From Mytilus trossulus (taxonomy: Eukaryota > Mollusca > Bivalvia > Mytilida > Mytilidae), in NCBI RefSeq assembly GCF_036588685.1, contig NC_086375.1, forward strand, positions 10,285,916-10,349,915: a stretch of 64,000 nt of DNA, written 5' to 3'. Position 1 is the stretch's first letter. The number at the start of each line of letters is the position of its first letter. The position numbers and the translations under genes were made by a program. The notes under the pieces were generated by a model that was not told where the DNA came from, did no database searches, and saw only the letters and a list, made by a program, of their open reading frames with translations. Positions 34,365 to 45,900 of the stretch are shown here, in pieces.

Positions 34365-37300
34365 CTGAAATGATAATAGACATCAGATGTAAATTGAGGC
34401 AGATGTTACATGAGGCCAAACTTAAAAATATTTTGGTTTGCCCAAACCCTACCCAAAGGTTGAGACAGTGGGTAGGTAGGTAGGCATTTTCTTTTTTTTT
34501 TCAAAAAAGAAATTGAAGTATCAGATGTTTATTAGTCTTCATGCCTATTTGATTAAAAAAAACTTCTTCAAATCAGGACAATAAAAGAATTTCAGTAGGC
34601 AGCTTTTTTCTGGGTAAGTAACGTTTGAGCAAACAAACCTATTATTTATTATGGCCTGATGTGCTTCTAAAGCTTATTGATATTGGTATTTGGGTTCAGA
34701 TGTTAGATGATGCGCTTCAAAGCTTATTGATATTGGTATTTGGGTTAAGATGTAAATTAAGGCAGATGTTACATGATGCGCTTCTAAAGCTTATTGATAT
34801 TAGTATTTGGGTTCAGATTTCAATTGAAGCAGATGTTACATGATGAGCTTCTAAAGCTTATTGATATTGGTATTTGGGTTCAGATGTAAATTAAGGCAGA
34901 TGTTACATGATGAGCTTCTAAAGCTTATTGATATTGGTATTTGGTTTCAGATGTAAATTGAGGCAGATGTTACATGATGAGCTTCTAAAGCTTATTGATA
35001 TTGGTATTTGGGTTAAGATGTAAATTGAGGCAGATGTTACATGATGAGCTTCTAAAGCTTATTGATATTGGTATTTGGGTTCAGATGTCAATTGAGGCAG
35101 ATGTTACATGATGCACTTCTAAAGCTTATTGATATTGGTATTTGGGTTCAGATGTAAATTGAAGCAGATGTTACATGATGAGCTTCTAAAGCTTATTGAT
35201 ATTGGTATTTAAGGTTAAGATGTAAATTGAGGCAGATGTTACATGATGCACTTCTAAAGCTTATTGATATTGGTATTTGGGTTCAGATGTTAATTGAAGC
35301 AGATGTTACATGATGAGCTTCTAAAGCTTATTGATATTGGTATTTGGGTTCAGATGTAAATTGAGGCAGATGTTACATGATGCACTTCTAAAGCTTATTG
35401 ATATTGGTATTTGGGTTAAGATGTAAATTGAGGCAGATGTTACATGATGAGCTTCTAAAGCTTATTGATATTGGTATTTGGGTTCAGATGTCAATTGAGG
35501 CAGATGTTACATGATGCACTTCTAAAGCTTATTGATATTGGTATTTGGGTTAAGATGTAAATTGAGGCAGATGTTACATGATGAGCTTCTAAAGCTTATT
35601 GATATTGGTATTTGGGTTCAGATGTTAATTGAAGCAGATGTTACATGATGCACTTCTAAAGCTTATTGATATTGTTATTTGGGTTCAGATGTAAATTGAG
35701 GCAGATGTTACATGATGCACTTCTAAAGCTTATTGATATTGGTATTTGGGTTCAGATGTAAATTGAAGCAGATGTTACATGATGAGCTTCTAAAGCTTAT
35801 TGATATTGGTATTTGGGTTCAGATGTAAATCGAGGCAGATGTTACATGATGAGCTTCTAAAGCTTATTGATATTGGTATTTGGGTTCAGATGTTAATTCA
35901 AGCAGATGTTACATGATGCACTTCTAAAGCTTATTGATATTGGTATTTGGGTTCAGATGTAAATTGAGGCAGATGTTACATGATGCACTTCTAAAGCTTA
36001 TTGATATTGGTATTTGGGTTCAGATGTAAATTGAAGCAGATGTTACATGATGCGCTTCTAAAGCTTATTGATATTGGTATTTGGGTTCAGATGTCAATTG
36101 AGGCGGATGTTACATGATGCACTTCTAAAGCTTATTGATATTGGTATTTGGTTAAGATGTAAATTGAGGCAGATGTTACATGATGCGCTTCTAAAGCTTA
36201 TTGATATTGGTATTTGGGTTAAGATGTCAATTGAAGCAGATGTTTCATGATGAGCTTCTAAAGCTTATTGATATTGGTATTTGGGTTCAGATGTTAATTG
36301 AGGCAGATGTTACATGATGTGCTTCTAAAGCTTATTGATATTGGTATTTGGTTAAGATGTAAATTGAGGCAGATGTTACATGATGCGCTTCTAAAGCTTA
36401 TTGATATTGGTATTTGGGTTCAGATGTAAATTGAGGCAGATGTTACATGATGCGCTTCTAAAGCTTATTGATATTGGTATTTGGGTTCAGATGTCAATTG
36501 AGGCAGATGTTACATGATGCGCTTCTAAAGCTTATTGATATTGGTATTTGGGTTCAGATGTCAATTGAGGCAGATGTTACATGATGCACTTCTAAAGCTT
36601 ATTGATATTGGTATTTGGGTTCAGATGTAAATTGAAGCAGATGTTACATGATGAGCTTCTAAAGCTTATTGATATTGGTATTTGGGTTCAGATGTAAATC
36701 GAGGCAGATGTTACATGATGAGCTTTTAAAGCTTATTGATATTGGTATTTGGGTTCAGATGTTAATTGAAGCAGATGTTACATGATGCACTTCTAAAGCT
36801 TATTGATATTGGTATTTGGGTTCAGATGTAAATTGAGGCAGATGTTACATGATGCACTTCTAAAGCTTATTGATATTGGTATTTGGGTTCAGATGTAAAT
36901 TGAAGCAGATGTTACATGATGCGCTTCTAAAGCTTATTGATATTGGTATTTGGGTTCAGATGTCAATTGAGGCGGATGTTACATGATGCACTTCTAAAGC
37001 TTATTGATATTGGTATTTGGTTAAGATGTAAATTAAGGCAGATGTTACATGATGTGCTTCTAAAGCTTATTGATATTGGTATTTGGGTTCAGATGTTAAT
37101 TGAAGCAGATGTTACATGATGAGCTTCTAAAGCTTATTGATATTGGTATTTGGGTTCAGATGTTAATTGAAGCAGATGTTACATGATGATCTTCTAAAGC
37201 TTATTGATATTGGTATTTGGTTTCAGATGTAAATTGAGGCAGATGTTACATGATGAGCTTCTAAAGCTTATTGATATTGGTATTTGGGTTCAGATGTAAA

Positions 37301-39806
37301 TTGAAGCAGATGTTACATGATGAGCTTCTAAAGCTTATTGATATTGGTATTTGGGTTCAGATGTTAATTGAAGCAGATGTTACATGATGCACTTCTAAAG
37401 CTTATTGATATTGGTATTTGGGTTCAGATGTAAATCGAGGCAGATGTTACATGATGCGCTTCTAAAGCTTATTGATATTGGTATTTGGGTTCAGATGTAA
37501 ATTGAAGCAGATGTTACATGATGAGCTTCTAAAGCTTATTGATATTGGTATTTGGGTTCAGATGTAAATCGAGGCAGATGTTACATGATGTGCTTCTAAA
37601 GCTTATTGATATTGGTATTTGGGTTCAGATGTTAATTGAAGCAGATGTTACATGATGAGCTTCTAAAGCTTATTGATATTGGTATTTGGGTTCAGATGTA
37701 AATTGAGGCAGATGTTACATGATGAGCTTCTAAAGCTTATTGATATTGGTATTTGGGTTCAGATGTCAATTGAAGCAGATGTTACATGATGAGCTTCTAA
37801 AGCTTATTGATATTGGTATTTGGGTTCAGATGTCAATTGAGGCAGATGTTACATGATGCACTTCTAAAGCTTACTGATATTGGTATTTGGTTTCAGATGT
37901 AAATTAAGGCAGATGTTACATGATGCGCTTCTAAAGCTTATTGATATTCGTATTTGGGTTCTGCATGTTTTTTTTAACTTGCCCTTAGACATTTTGGTTT
38001 AAAAAATATACACAAATTTTCATAAAATTTAATGCTCCTTTAGAGTATTTGTTTTTTTTTTGAAAAAAAGAATATCCATGAGAGATATTTAAAGATGTTA
38101 AAGATAACATGACTAATTCATATCTATAGTTATGCTTATATAATTATAAAAATGGTCAGATATCATTTATTGTTTGTGATGGTTCTGATTAGTTTACAAA
38201 TGCATCATGATATATGAATACAAAGTTCAGTCTTGCTGATAAACCCACCCACCTATCAAATGCTTTCACTCTGGCCAACAATTTCTTGTTGTTTCTGCAG
38301 TTGATAAGGACTTGTGTGTTGTTCTTTACTGACTGAGTCAAGACAGACAGGGGACCAGTATTAAACTCTTCTTGTTCCCTACTGGACAACTCTTCTGGAG
38401 TCATCTCACTTTTGGGTTTTTGTAATAATGCACTGAAAAATAAAATAAAACATCAATTAACTATAAAAAAATCATGATCATACAATATTTGATCTGTGTT
38501 TTGTGGTAATAAGCTTTGTGTATAAGTTTAAGTATAAGCTTTTGGTTAAGGCAAACTAAACATGCTAATGTAATTAGAGAAAGGAAACCGTCTTTGAGAA
38601 GTGTCAATAGACAAGGGTATTAAAACTAAATGCCCCTTTGCTACAGAGGGGGCATCAATATATAGAATCTATAAATAAAGGATCAATGGTTACTATTATG
38701 ACGATTATAGCAAATACATAATTCACTACTTTGTTTTGAATTAATAATGCATGTGTTCATACAAATAGTATTCTTCAAGTACAAAATGTATCCACTATAA
38801 TATCTGAAATCATGTACAATTGTACCCATTTGAACATGTAACAGACTTCTAACAGTTGCAAAGAATGAGTAAATTTACCATGTTCCATTTGTAATGGGTT
38901 ACAAATGTAAAAAGTGGGGATATTTAGCACTAATTTCTTGACAAAGTATGTAAATTGCATTACACATAATAAAATAATCGATGCATTATCTGAGACCAAT
39001 CACATTTCTTGACGAATATGTTAACAGTGAGCTCCCAGTATTGACTTTTCAAGCCATGTACATCACAGGAATACATGTCAGTGTGCCCCCTTTTAATTTC
39101 ACATTCTTTATGTTAGCACTATTTTTTTTATTGGTTTTGTGTTTAATAACTTGTAATGAGTTTTGGTAAGTGTATTGTTATTTTCTTGCATGCATAACAC
39201 TCACCGGACATTTGAAGAACTCTATAAACATGGGTTACCCTAATTTAGAACAGTGTATTCCTATAACTATATATAAATTGGGCACAAACGTGTAGGGTGG
39301 AAAAGTATATTGCCTATTGGGTGCAAACAGACCCGATACCATGAATCCCAAATTTGATCATGTGTCAACTGTGAATAGAAGTTATTTACATAGTTAGTTA
39401 CTTGTCCTTATGTATATAGTTGTTCCACTGGCAATCATTTACACATCTCATACATTTATAAACTGAAAGTGAAACAAGGAAGGTCCTTCTCAAGTTCTGT
39501 TCACTAGTATGTTTATAACGCCAAATTTCGGTGGTATTTATTGGATTTCTATAACAACTTTCTTAAATTCTCGACAATATTATCCACTTTTATGCTTCAA
39601 CATATTGGTGTTAGGAAGTATGATGAGGGATGAAGATCTTTAAAATAGTGAACCGTGCAAAAAATATTTGTAAACAAACACTTGTGGGGGTCAATACAAC
39701 ACCAAAATTCATGTAATTATGGACGAGAATAATGAAAATTGAGATACAAACATAAGCAAATATGCATGATTAAGTTATTAAGAATATAAAACTGTGCTTA
39801 CGACAT
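34190..39806 (-). CDS. SNRPD2: SNRPD2, small nuclear ribonucleoprotein Sm D2
   Basis: Core Sm protein of the spliceosomal U1, U2, U4 and U5 snRNPs; with D1, D3, B, E, F and G it forms the ring on the snRNA Sm site. Three coding exons: 39806-39802, 38432-38253 and 34364-34190, 360 nt, 119 residues (human 118). The protein starts [17 protein letters not shown], carries the Sm1 region [20 protein letters not shown] (about 40-59) followed by [14 protein letters not shown]. After a lysine-rich loop (GKGKKKSK) comes the Sm2 region [15 protein letters not shown]. It ends ATSK then TAA at 34192-34190. Near-identity to vertebrate Sm D2 makes the call very safe. The start is set by ATGTC in the first exon, joining T GCA in exon 2. 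Intron 2 (38252-34365) is almost filled by a 67-bp satellite. Confidence 0.96.
34383..34413. repeat. Single 31-bp match to the satellite beside the SNRPD2 acceptor
   Basis: 'tcagatgtaaattgaggcag' plus 'atgttacatga' is identical to part of the 67-bp satellite unit. It lies 19-49 nt upstream of exon 3 in the transcript, where a branch point is expected. A TTTAC motif on the transcript strand fits a weak branch-site consensus. Confidence 0.85.
34655..37971. repeat. 67-bp satellite, about 49 copies, in SNRPD2 intron 2
   Basis: The unit runs 'gcttctaaagcttattgata', 'ttggtatttgggttcagatg', 'taaattgaggcagatgttac', 'atgatga'. Each copy has one HindIII site (AAGCTT). Copies differ at a few fixed positions: 'gag/gca/gcg' before 'ctt', 'taaatt/tcaatt/ttaatt', 'gagg/gaag', and 'gggttc/ggtta'. 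The second copy is shortened and some units are 66 bp. Open frames through the array, such as 36068-36250, are products of the repeat and not genes. Confidence 0.95.
38253..38432 (-). CDS. SNRPD2: SNRPD2 coding exon 2
   Basis: 180 nt; acceptor CAG ends at 38433, donor GTGGGT starts at 38252. Encodes ALLQKPK through KAFD plus part of Arg. GTGGGT is a weaker donor than the others in this window. Confidence 0.95.
39802..39806 (-). CDS. SNRPD2: SNRPD2 coding exon 1
   Basis: Coding ATGTC only, then donor GTAAGC (39801 leftward). Confidence 0.85.
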
Positions 39807-39872
39807 GATGATGAATTGATGCAAATAGATTATTTGCAGTTACAAAATATTTGGCTTGTGCCGCCGCTTTAA

Positions 39873-39880
39873 CCGGAAGT
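39873..39880 (+). promoter_or_regulatory. ETS/GABP-type site in the SNRPD2 promoter
   Basis: CCGGAAGT about 70 bp upstream of the SNRPD2 start, in a locally GC-richer patch (GCCGCCGCTTTAACCGG). Typical of housekeeping promoters. Confidence 0.45.
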
Positions 39881-40343
39881 TGATAGTATAACGGTACTGG
39901 TTCCCGATATGTGATTGCATGTACTGGTTAAAATACCCCAAAGAAACCAGATATAATTTTGGATAATTCTTAAAATCATCTTTGTGTTTTCTTGATAACA
40001 GTATTTATCATGATAAGAAAGATCAAACATAACACTGATCAACTGACCGGCGAACGAAGAAAGATACGACACGTCAGTAAATTCACACAGCACAAACAAG
40101 ACAAGTAAGCTAAATTACCTTTAAAGATTTGTGTTTTTGTGAAATTCACAATTGATGGAAATGATGGCAAGAGTTAGAATGCTCAAGTGGCAGTGGCACT
40201 GTTGTTTGTAATGTTAGAGTTTTGAGTGAGCTTGTTTACACTTGCAGTCTCAAATTGAAAACATAATTTTTTACTTTATTACAAAATGCAAAATGCTGAG
40301 TACTGGAACTTAAAAAACTACAGTCCAGAAGAACAAGCTAAAG

Positions 40344-40534
40344 ACTGGTATTCCTGATCCCAAAATCCCAGGTTTAAAAACACAAAATCATAAAATCCTA
40401 GGCTTAAAAATACGAAATTTTTTATCCAGAGGTCCGGACATTCATAAAAAAGAATTCCCAGATCCTAATAGAATCAATCCTGAAATCCCGTGCTTAAAAA
40501 CACCTGGAGTCCCGATATAGGTCCTACCCCCCTC
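40344..40534 (-). mobile_element. Foldback MITE, 'cccgggatt' family, copy 1
   Basis: Contains repeated 'tcccgg/aaatccc' phrases and ends 'ataggtcctacccccctcat', the reverse complement of the left end of 62394-62585. Confidence 0.55.
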
Positions 40535-41579
40535 ATCAAACCTGACGAATTTTTGGTCAAAAGCAAAACCAAAAGGAAAATCAAACCGACACGGTTTGTG
40601 GACTATGAGAGCACAAACATAGTTAATAACTCAGTAAAAACCAACTCATAGGCAATGAAACTAATATGAGGCAGGCATAAGCTGTGAATACACCTTATCG
40701 CTATTATAATCCCGGCTGACCCGGCATTAAAAGTCTCGTGCAAACAAAACCAGAAAAGGAAGTAGATTTCTGTGCAAATGCAGGGAAAACTGGAACAGGA
40801 AGTAGATCTGTAAAAAAAGTTAATGTCTGTCCGATTTTGAGTTCATTATTACATGTACAACAAATGTAGTAAAAATGAAAAATTTCGGGAAATTATCCCG
40901 ATTTTTTTATTTTTTTTTAATCAAGACTGTGATTCACTGGAACCAACTGGAGGAAGACATAGTGTACACCAAGTCAATTGAGACCTTCAAAATAGCTCTC
41001 CAAAACAGTCAATAGGCGCTCTCTCTCCCGTCGAGTAAAAGCCAGTAATGGTACCTTTCGACGTAACGATACAGATACAGACAGATTACAATCACAGAAA
41101 CAAATTCTTTCACAAACTCAAAGTCAAAATATTTTATAGGCCTTTATTTGTGAAACTAATTTGCTCATTTATTTTTTTACCTCAGTCTGGCTACGCTGCA
41201 GGACATTGAAATTATATGAATAGTCTAATTTAGAGTGTTTTTTCATGAACTACAGTTGTAGTAAAAAATGTATGCAGACCAACCAAATGCTGCAGCAATA
41301 CACTTTTTTTGTTTGCCATACAATGTACAATGTAACTGGACATTTAAAAGCTTAAGGTTCACATAAAATTTTGACAAATAGAAAATATCTGTTCAACAAC
41401 ACAATGGAAAAGTGCAAACAAATTCTGTCTGCTGATGACCCGTATGTAATTAGAGTGGACAATGTCATGTTGAATTGTACACAGAAGAAAAAAAAGTGAC
41501 AGAATGTTATTTTTTCCTAATCCCCCAATCCCCCACCTGTTTCTTGTTTCATTGAATATGAAAAATTTGGTTGATTATA

Positions 41580-41690
41580 TAGGGAATCACTAAAGCATGA
41601 CTGGGGAGACCCCCTTACAATGTAAGTCAGTCAACGGGCCATCCCTTAATATAAAAAGTTCTGGATCTGCCACTGTGATTAAATATGATG
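41580..41690 (+). repeat. Fragment of 'ggatctg/ggatcc' dispersed repeat
   Basis: 'tatagggaatcactaaagca' then 'gtcagtcaacgggcc' matches 59797-59880. Confidence 0.55.
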
Positions 41691-42779
41691 AACACCAAAA
41701 GAAATCTAGAGTACAACATACTGTTTTTGATGATAATTACGTATTCCATAAACAAATGTTTGTACATACAGTACAATGTGTGTTGAGCACAAAATAAAGT
41801 TGATAAACTCTACAGCTAGCATGGCTAGTCAAGATAAATGAGAAAAAATTGAACACAATCAACCATCTTCAAACTTCAATTGGGGTCTCAATCTACTGCA
41901 TCACTAGTATGTGAGCAGTAATTTTTTGAGATTAAGAACATGACAGGTTCTTTGTACTTCAATTTTTATAGACCACTTTCTGTTTCCGAAAAAAACTATG
42001 TCCTCCTTTATGACTTCATTTACCAGGTAGAGGGGATTGGTTGTATCCCTGCACTATTTACATTCATCAAGTGTCTTAGTGATTGCCATTGTGCAGGATA
42101 AACTAGAAATAATATTTGTTTTGTACATACTTCATCACAACTCCCGCATGACAGCAGTGCAGATTGTCAATTATGAGAATTTGATTTACCAAATAATTTG
42201 TGAAAAAACATGAAAAAGGTATTATAGTTTTCCAAACACTTGCTCAACATTGGAACGGGAGTGACGATGCCCCTTAACACACAAAAGATGTTCAATAAAA
42301 CCAGAGTTTTTGAAGGAAATGCATCAAACTTGAAAGTTGCCTATTGACCAGTTATTCTATCAAATTTCTATTGTTTTCTCAGGGCACTCTGGATACTCCC
42401 ACTTATATAAACTGGCCATCATGAAATTACCAATAGTGCTTAAATTAGTTGTATAAAACAAAGCATATAACCACCTATTATCACTGAATTCGCCATTTCA
42501 GAATCTAATGCATTCTGGGTAATATTTTCAAAAATATACACTGAAACGTCGTGATTGGATGAAAACGTCCATAACAATGGAAATTCGACCAATGTAGTGA
42601 CGTTCTTTTAGTTTTTGGGGTACGAACAATGAAATTACCCATAGTCCTTTTAAGGCTTTAGATTCTGAAACGGCCAATTACATATGTAGTAAATCAAACC
42701 TATAAACATGATAAATGTTCTGTCATGATTGAGCGGTTGTCATTAAGAATTATAAATTACAAATGTATGTTGTTTCAGA

Positions 42780-42947
42780 ATGAGGATAAGCTGGGTTGTA
42801 AATGGTCTGTTGGTGCTGTGTATGGTTGTACAAGCTTGGGCTGGAGAGGAAGAAAAAAAGAAGAAATTACAGATTGGTGTGAAGAAGAGGGTAGACAACT
42901 GTACAGTCAAATCTAGAAAGGGAGATACACTACACATGCATTATACT
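42780..42947 (+). CDS. FKBP2: FKBP2 coding exon 1 (signal peptide)
   Basis: 56 codons, donor GTAAGT at 42948. Upstream 'tgtttcag' acts as acceptor for a 5' UTR intron. Confidence 0.93.
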
Positions 42948-45900
42948 GTAAGTGTATAATACACATGTACATCTAAAAAAACAAAAAGTATTACCAATAC
43001 ATACGTCATGAACATGTTTTATATACTGTATAATTAATAGTTATCAAAGGTACCATATAATTTACTACGCGGTCTACATAACTTAAGACTCATCGCTGAC
43101 GCTCAGATCAAAATAGTTATAAAGCCAAACAAGCAAAAAGCCGAAGAGCTATGAGGACCCAAACTTCAAAAATGGTGCCAAATACAGCTAAGGTAATCTT
43201 TGCATGGGATAAGAAAATCCTTATCTTTTTCGAAAAATAAACAATTTCTTTATTATGATCATACATGTAAGGAGAAACTCTACACATATAGGGTTTGCTC
43301 ACATTGAGTAATTGAAGGCATTTTAAAACAAAATAAACATGTTGAACAGCTTCCTATTTTTCCTGTTTATGGGATGTATCAATCCAGATTATCCATGTAT
43401 ACGTGTATACAATGTCTGACATTATACACTTAAAAAAAAACCATATTTGTCAGTGTTGAATGTATAAAAATCAGTTGAGATTTGAACACAAATTTAAGAA
43501 AAATTAACAAGAAAGAAAACTACATTCCAAAAATAGATTAAAATAATTACTAAAAATATGTATGTCACTATGTTGGCAGGATAAAATCTTTAATAAGATT
43601 TTTTTTTAAATTTCTTTTTTTAAAGTACAGTGTGTTATAATATTAAACTAATATCATTCCAGTATAAGAGCACTTGATGCATTAAAAATTATTCTTTTAC
43701 CAAAAGTTTTATTTGTTTCATAATTGCTCTGTATATTTCGCTTTTTTTGTGGTTCTATTAGTTAGCTGTTCATCCATGTGTTATCACGTTATGCATAGAA
43801 TTAGAAAATGTTTTAATAAATTTCAGGGTAAATTAGAAGATGGTACAGAATTTGACAGCAGTATACCAAGGAAAGAACCATTTGTATTTACATTAGGAGC
43901 TGGACAAGTTATCAAAGGATGGGATCAAGGTTTACTGGGGTAAGTTGTTAAAGGATGGGATCAAGGTTTACTGGGGTAAGTTGTTAAAGGGTGGGATCAA
44001 GGTTTACTGGGGTAAGTTGTTAAAGGGTGGGATCAAGGTTTACTGGGGTAAGTTGTTAAAGGGTGGGATCAAGGTTTATTGGGGTAAGTTGTTAAAGGTT
44101 GGGATCATTCAAGGTTTACTGGGGTAAGTTGTTAAAGGATGGGATCAAGGTTTACTGGGGTAAGTTGTTAAAGGGTGGGATCAAGGTTTATTGGGGTAAG
44201 TTGTTAAAGGTTGGGATCATTCAAGGTTTACTGGGGTAAGTTGTTAAAGGGTGGGATCAAGGTTTACTGGGGTAAGTTGTTAAAGGGTGGGATCAAGGTT
44301 TACTGGGGTAAGTTGTTAAAGGGTGGGATCAAGGTTTATTGGGGTAAGTTGTTAAAGGTTGGGATCATTCAAGGTTTACTGGGGTAAGTTGTTAAAGGAT
44401 TTTAATATCAGGAAAGGCTATCATTAAAGTTTTACAGGCATTAGTTGTACAGTATGGGGTTGTTGTATGTATTGGGATAAGGTTATACATGTATAAAGAT
44501 TTACTGTAAAGCTTGGTATTTTTTTTTTAATAAATGTTGGAATTAAAAGATAATTTGTTGTGTCAGTGTATTAAATAAGAAAAAAATAAAGTGAAAAGTC
44601 TGTCATAAATATTAAGAAAAATATCAGCTTTGAAAATTTGCTACTGATGCTTATATCTGTATATCAATAATGAATTAGTTAATGTTTGATTTCTATGCTT
44701 TTTTAGCTCACCTGGCCCGAAGGGCCAAGTGAGCTTTTCTCATCACTTTGCGTCCGGCGTCTGTCGTCGTCCGTCGTCGTCGTCGTCGTCCGTCGTCGTC
44801 CTGCGTTAACTTTTACAAAAATCTTCTCCTCTGAAACTACTGGGCCAAATTTAACCAAACTTGGCCACAATCATCATTGGGGTATCTAGTTTAAAAATTG
44901 TGTCCGGTGACCCCGCCAACTAACCAAGATGGCCGCCATGGCTATAAATAGAACATAGGGGTAAAATGCAGTTTTTGGCTTATAACTCAAAAACCAAAGC
45001 ATTTAGAGCAAATCTGACATGGGGTAATATTGTTAATCAGGTTAAGATCTATCTGCCCTGAAATTTTCAGATGAATCTGACATTCCGTTGTTAGGTTGCT
45101 GTCCCTGAATTGGTAATTTTAAGGAAATTTTGTTGTTTTTGGTTATTATCTTGAATATTATTTCAGATAGAGATAAACTGTAAAAAGCAATAATGTTCAG
45201 CAAAGTAAGATCTACAAATAAGTCAACATGACCAAAATGATCAGTTGACCACTTTAGGAGTTATTGCCTTTTATAGTCAATTTTTAACCATTTTTCGTAA
45301 ATCTTAGTTATCTTTTAGAAAAATCTTCTCCTCTGAAACTACTGGGCCAAATTTAACCAAACTTGGCCACAATCATCATTGGGGTATCTAGTTTAAAAAT
45401 TGTGTCCGGTGACCCCGCCAACTAACCAAGATGGCCGCCATGGCTATAAATAGAACATAGGGGTAAAATGCAGTTTTTGGCTTATAACTCAAAAACCAAA
45501 GCATTTAGAGCAAATCTGACATGGGGTAATATTGTTAATCAGGTTAAGATCTATCTGCCCTGAAATTTTCAGATGAATCTGACATTCCGTTGTTAGGTTG
45601 CTGCCCCTGAATTGGTAATTTTAAGGAAATTTTGTTGTTTTTGGTTATTATCTTGAATATTATTTCAGATAGAGATAAACTGTAAAAAGCAATAATGTTC
45701 AGCAAAGTAAGATCTACAAATAAGTCAACATGACCAAAATGATCAGTTGACCACTTTAGGAGTTATTGCCCTTTATAGTCAATTTTTAACCATTTTTCGT
45801 AAATCTTAGTTATCTTTTAGAAAAATCTTCTCCTCTGAAACTGCTGGGCCAAATTATTTGAAACTTGGCCACAATCATCATTGGGGTATCTAGTTTAAAA

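Larger units (their letters stand above)
39881..42778. other. Divergent intergenic region between SNRPD2 and FKBP2
   Basis: The two genes diverge from here with about 3 kb between their start codons. It holds the foldback element at 40344-40534 and a repeat fragment at 41580-41690. A 5' UTR exon of FKBP2 should lie in it, but no position can be fixed. Confidence 0.5.

Noticed and set aside
34655-37971. Regular repeats suggestive of a CRISPR array or a repeat-protein gene
   Set aside because: The copies are contiguous with no unique spacers. The 67-bp period shifts frame each unit, and the array lies in a spliced intron of SNRPD2.
43945-44127. Open frame made of [12 protein letters not shown] repeats
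   Set aside because: It is the +2 frame of the 36-bp donor array, not a coding region; the FKBP2 frame meets TAA in each unit.
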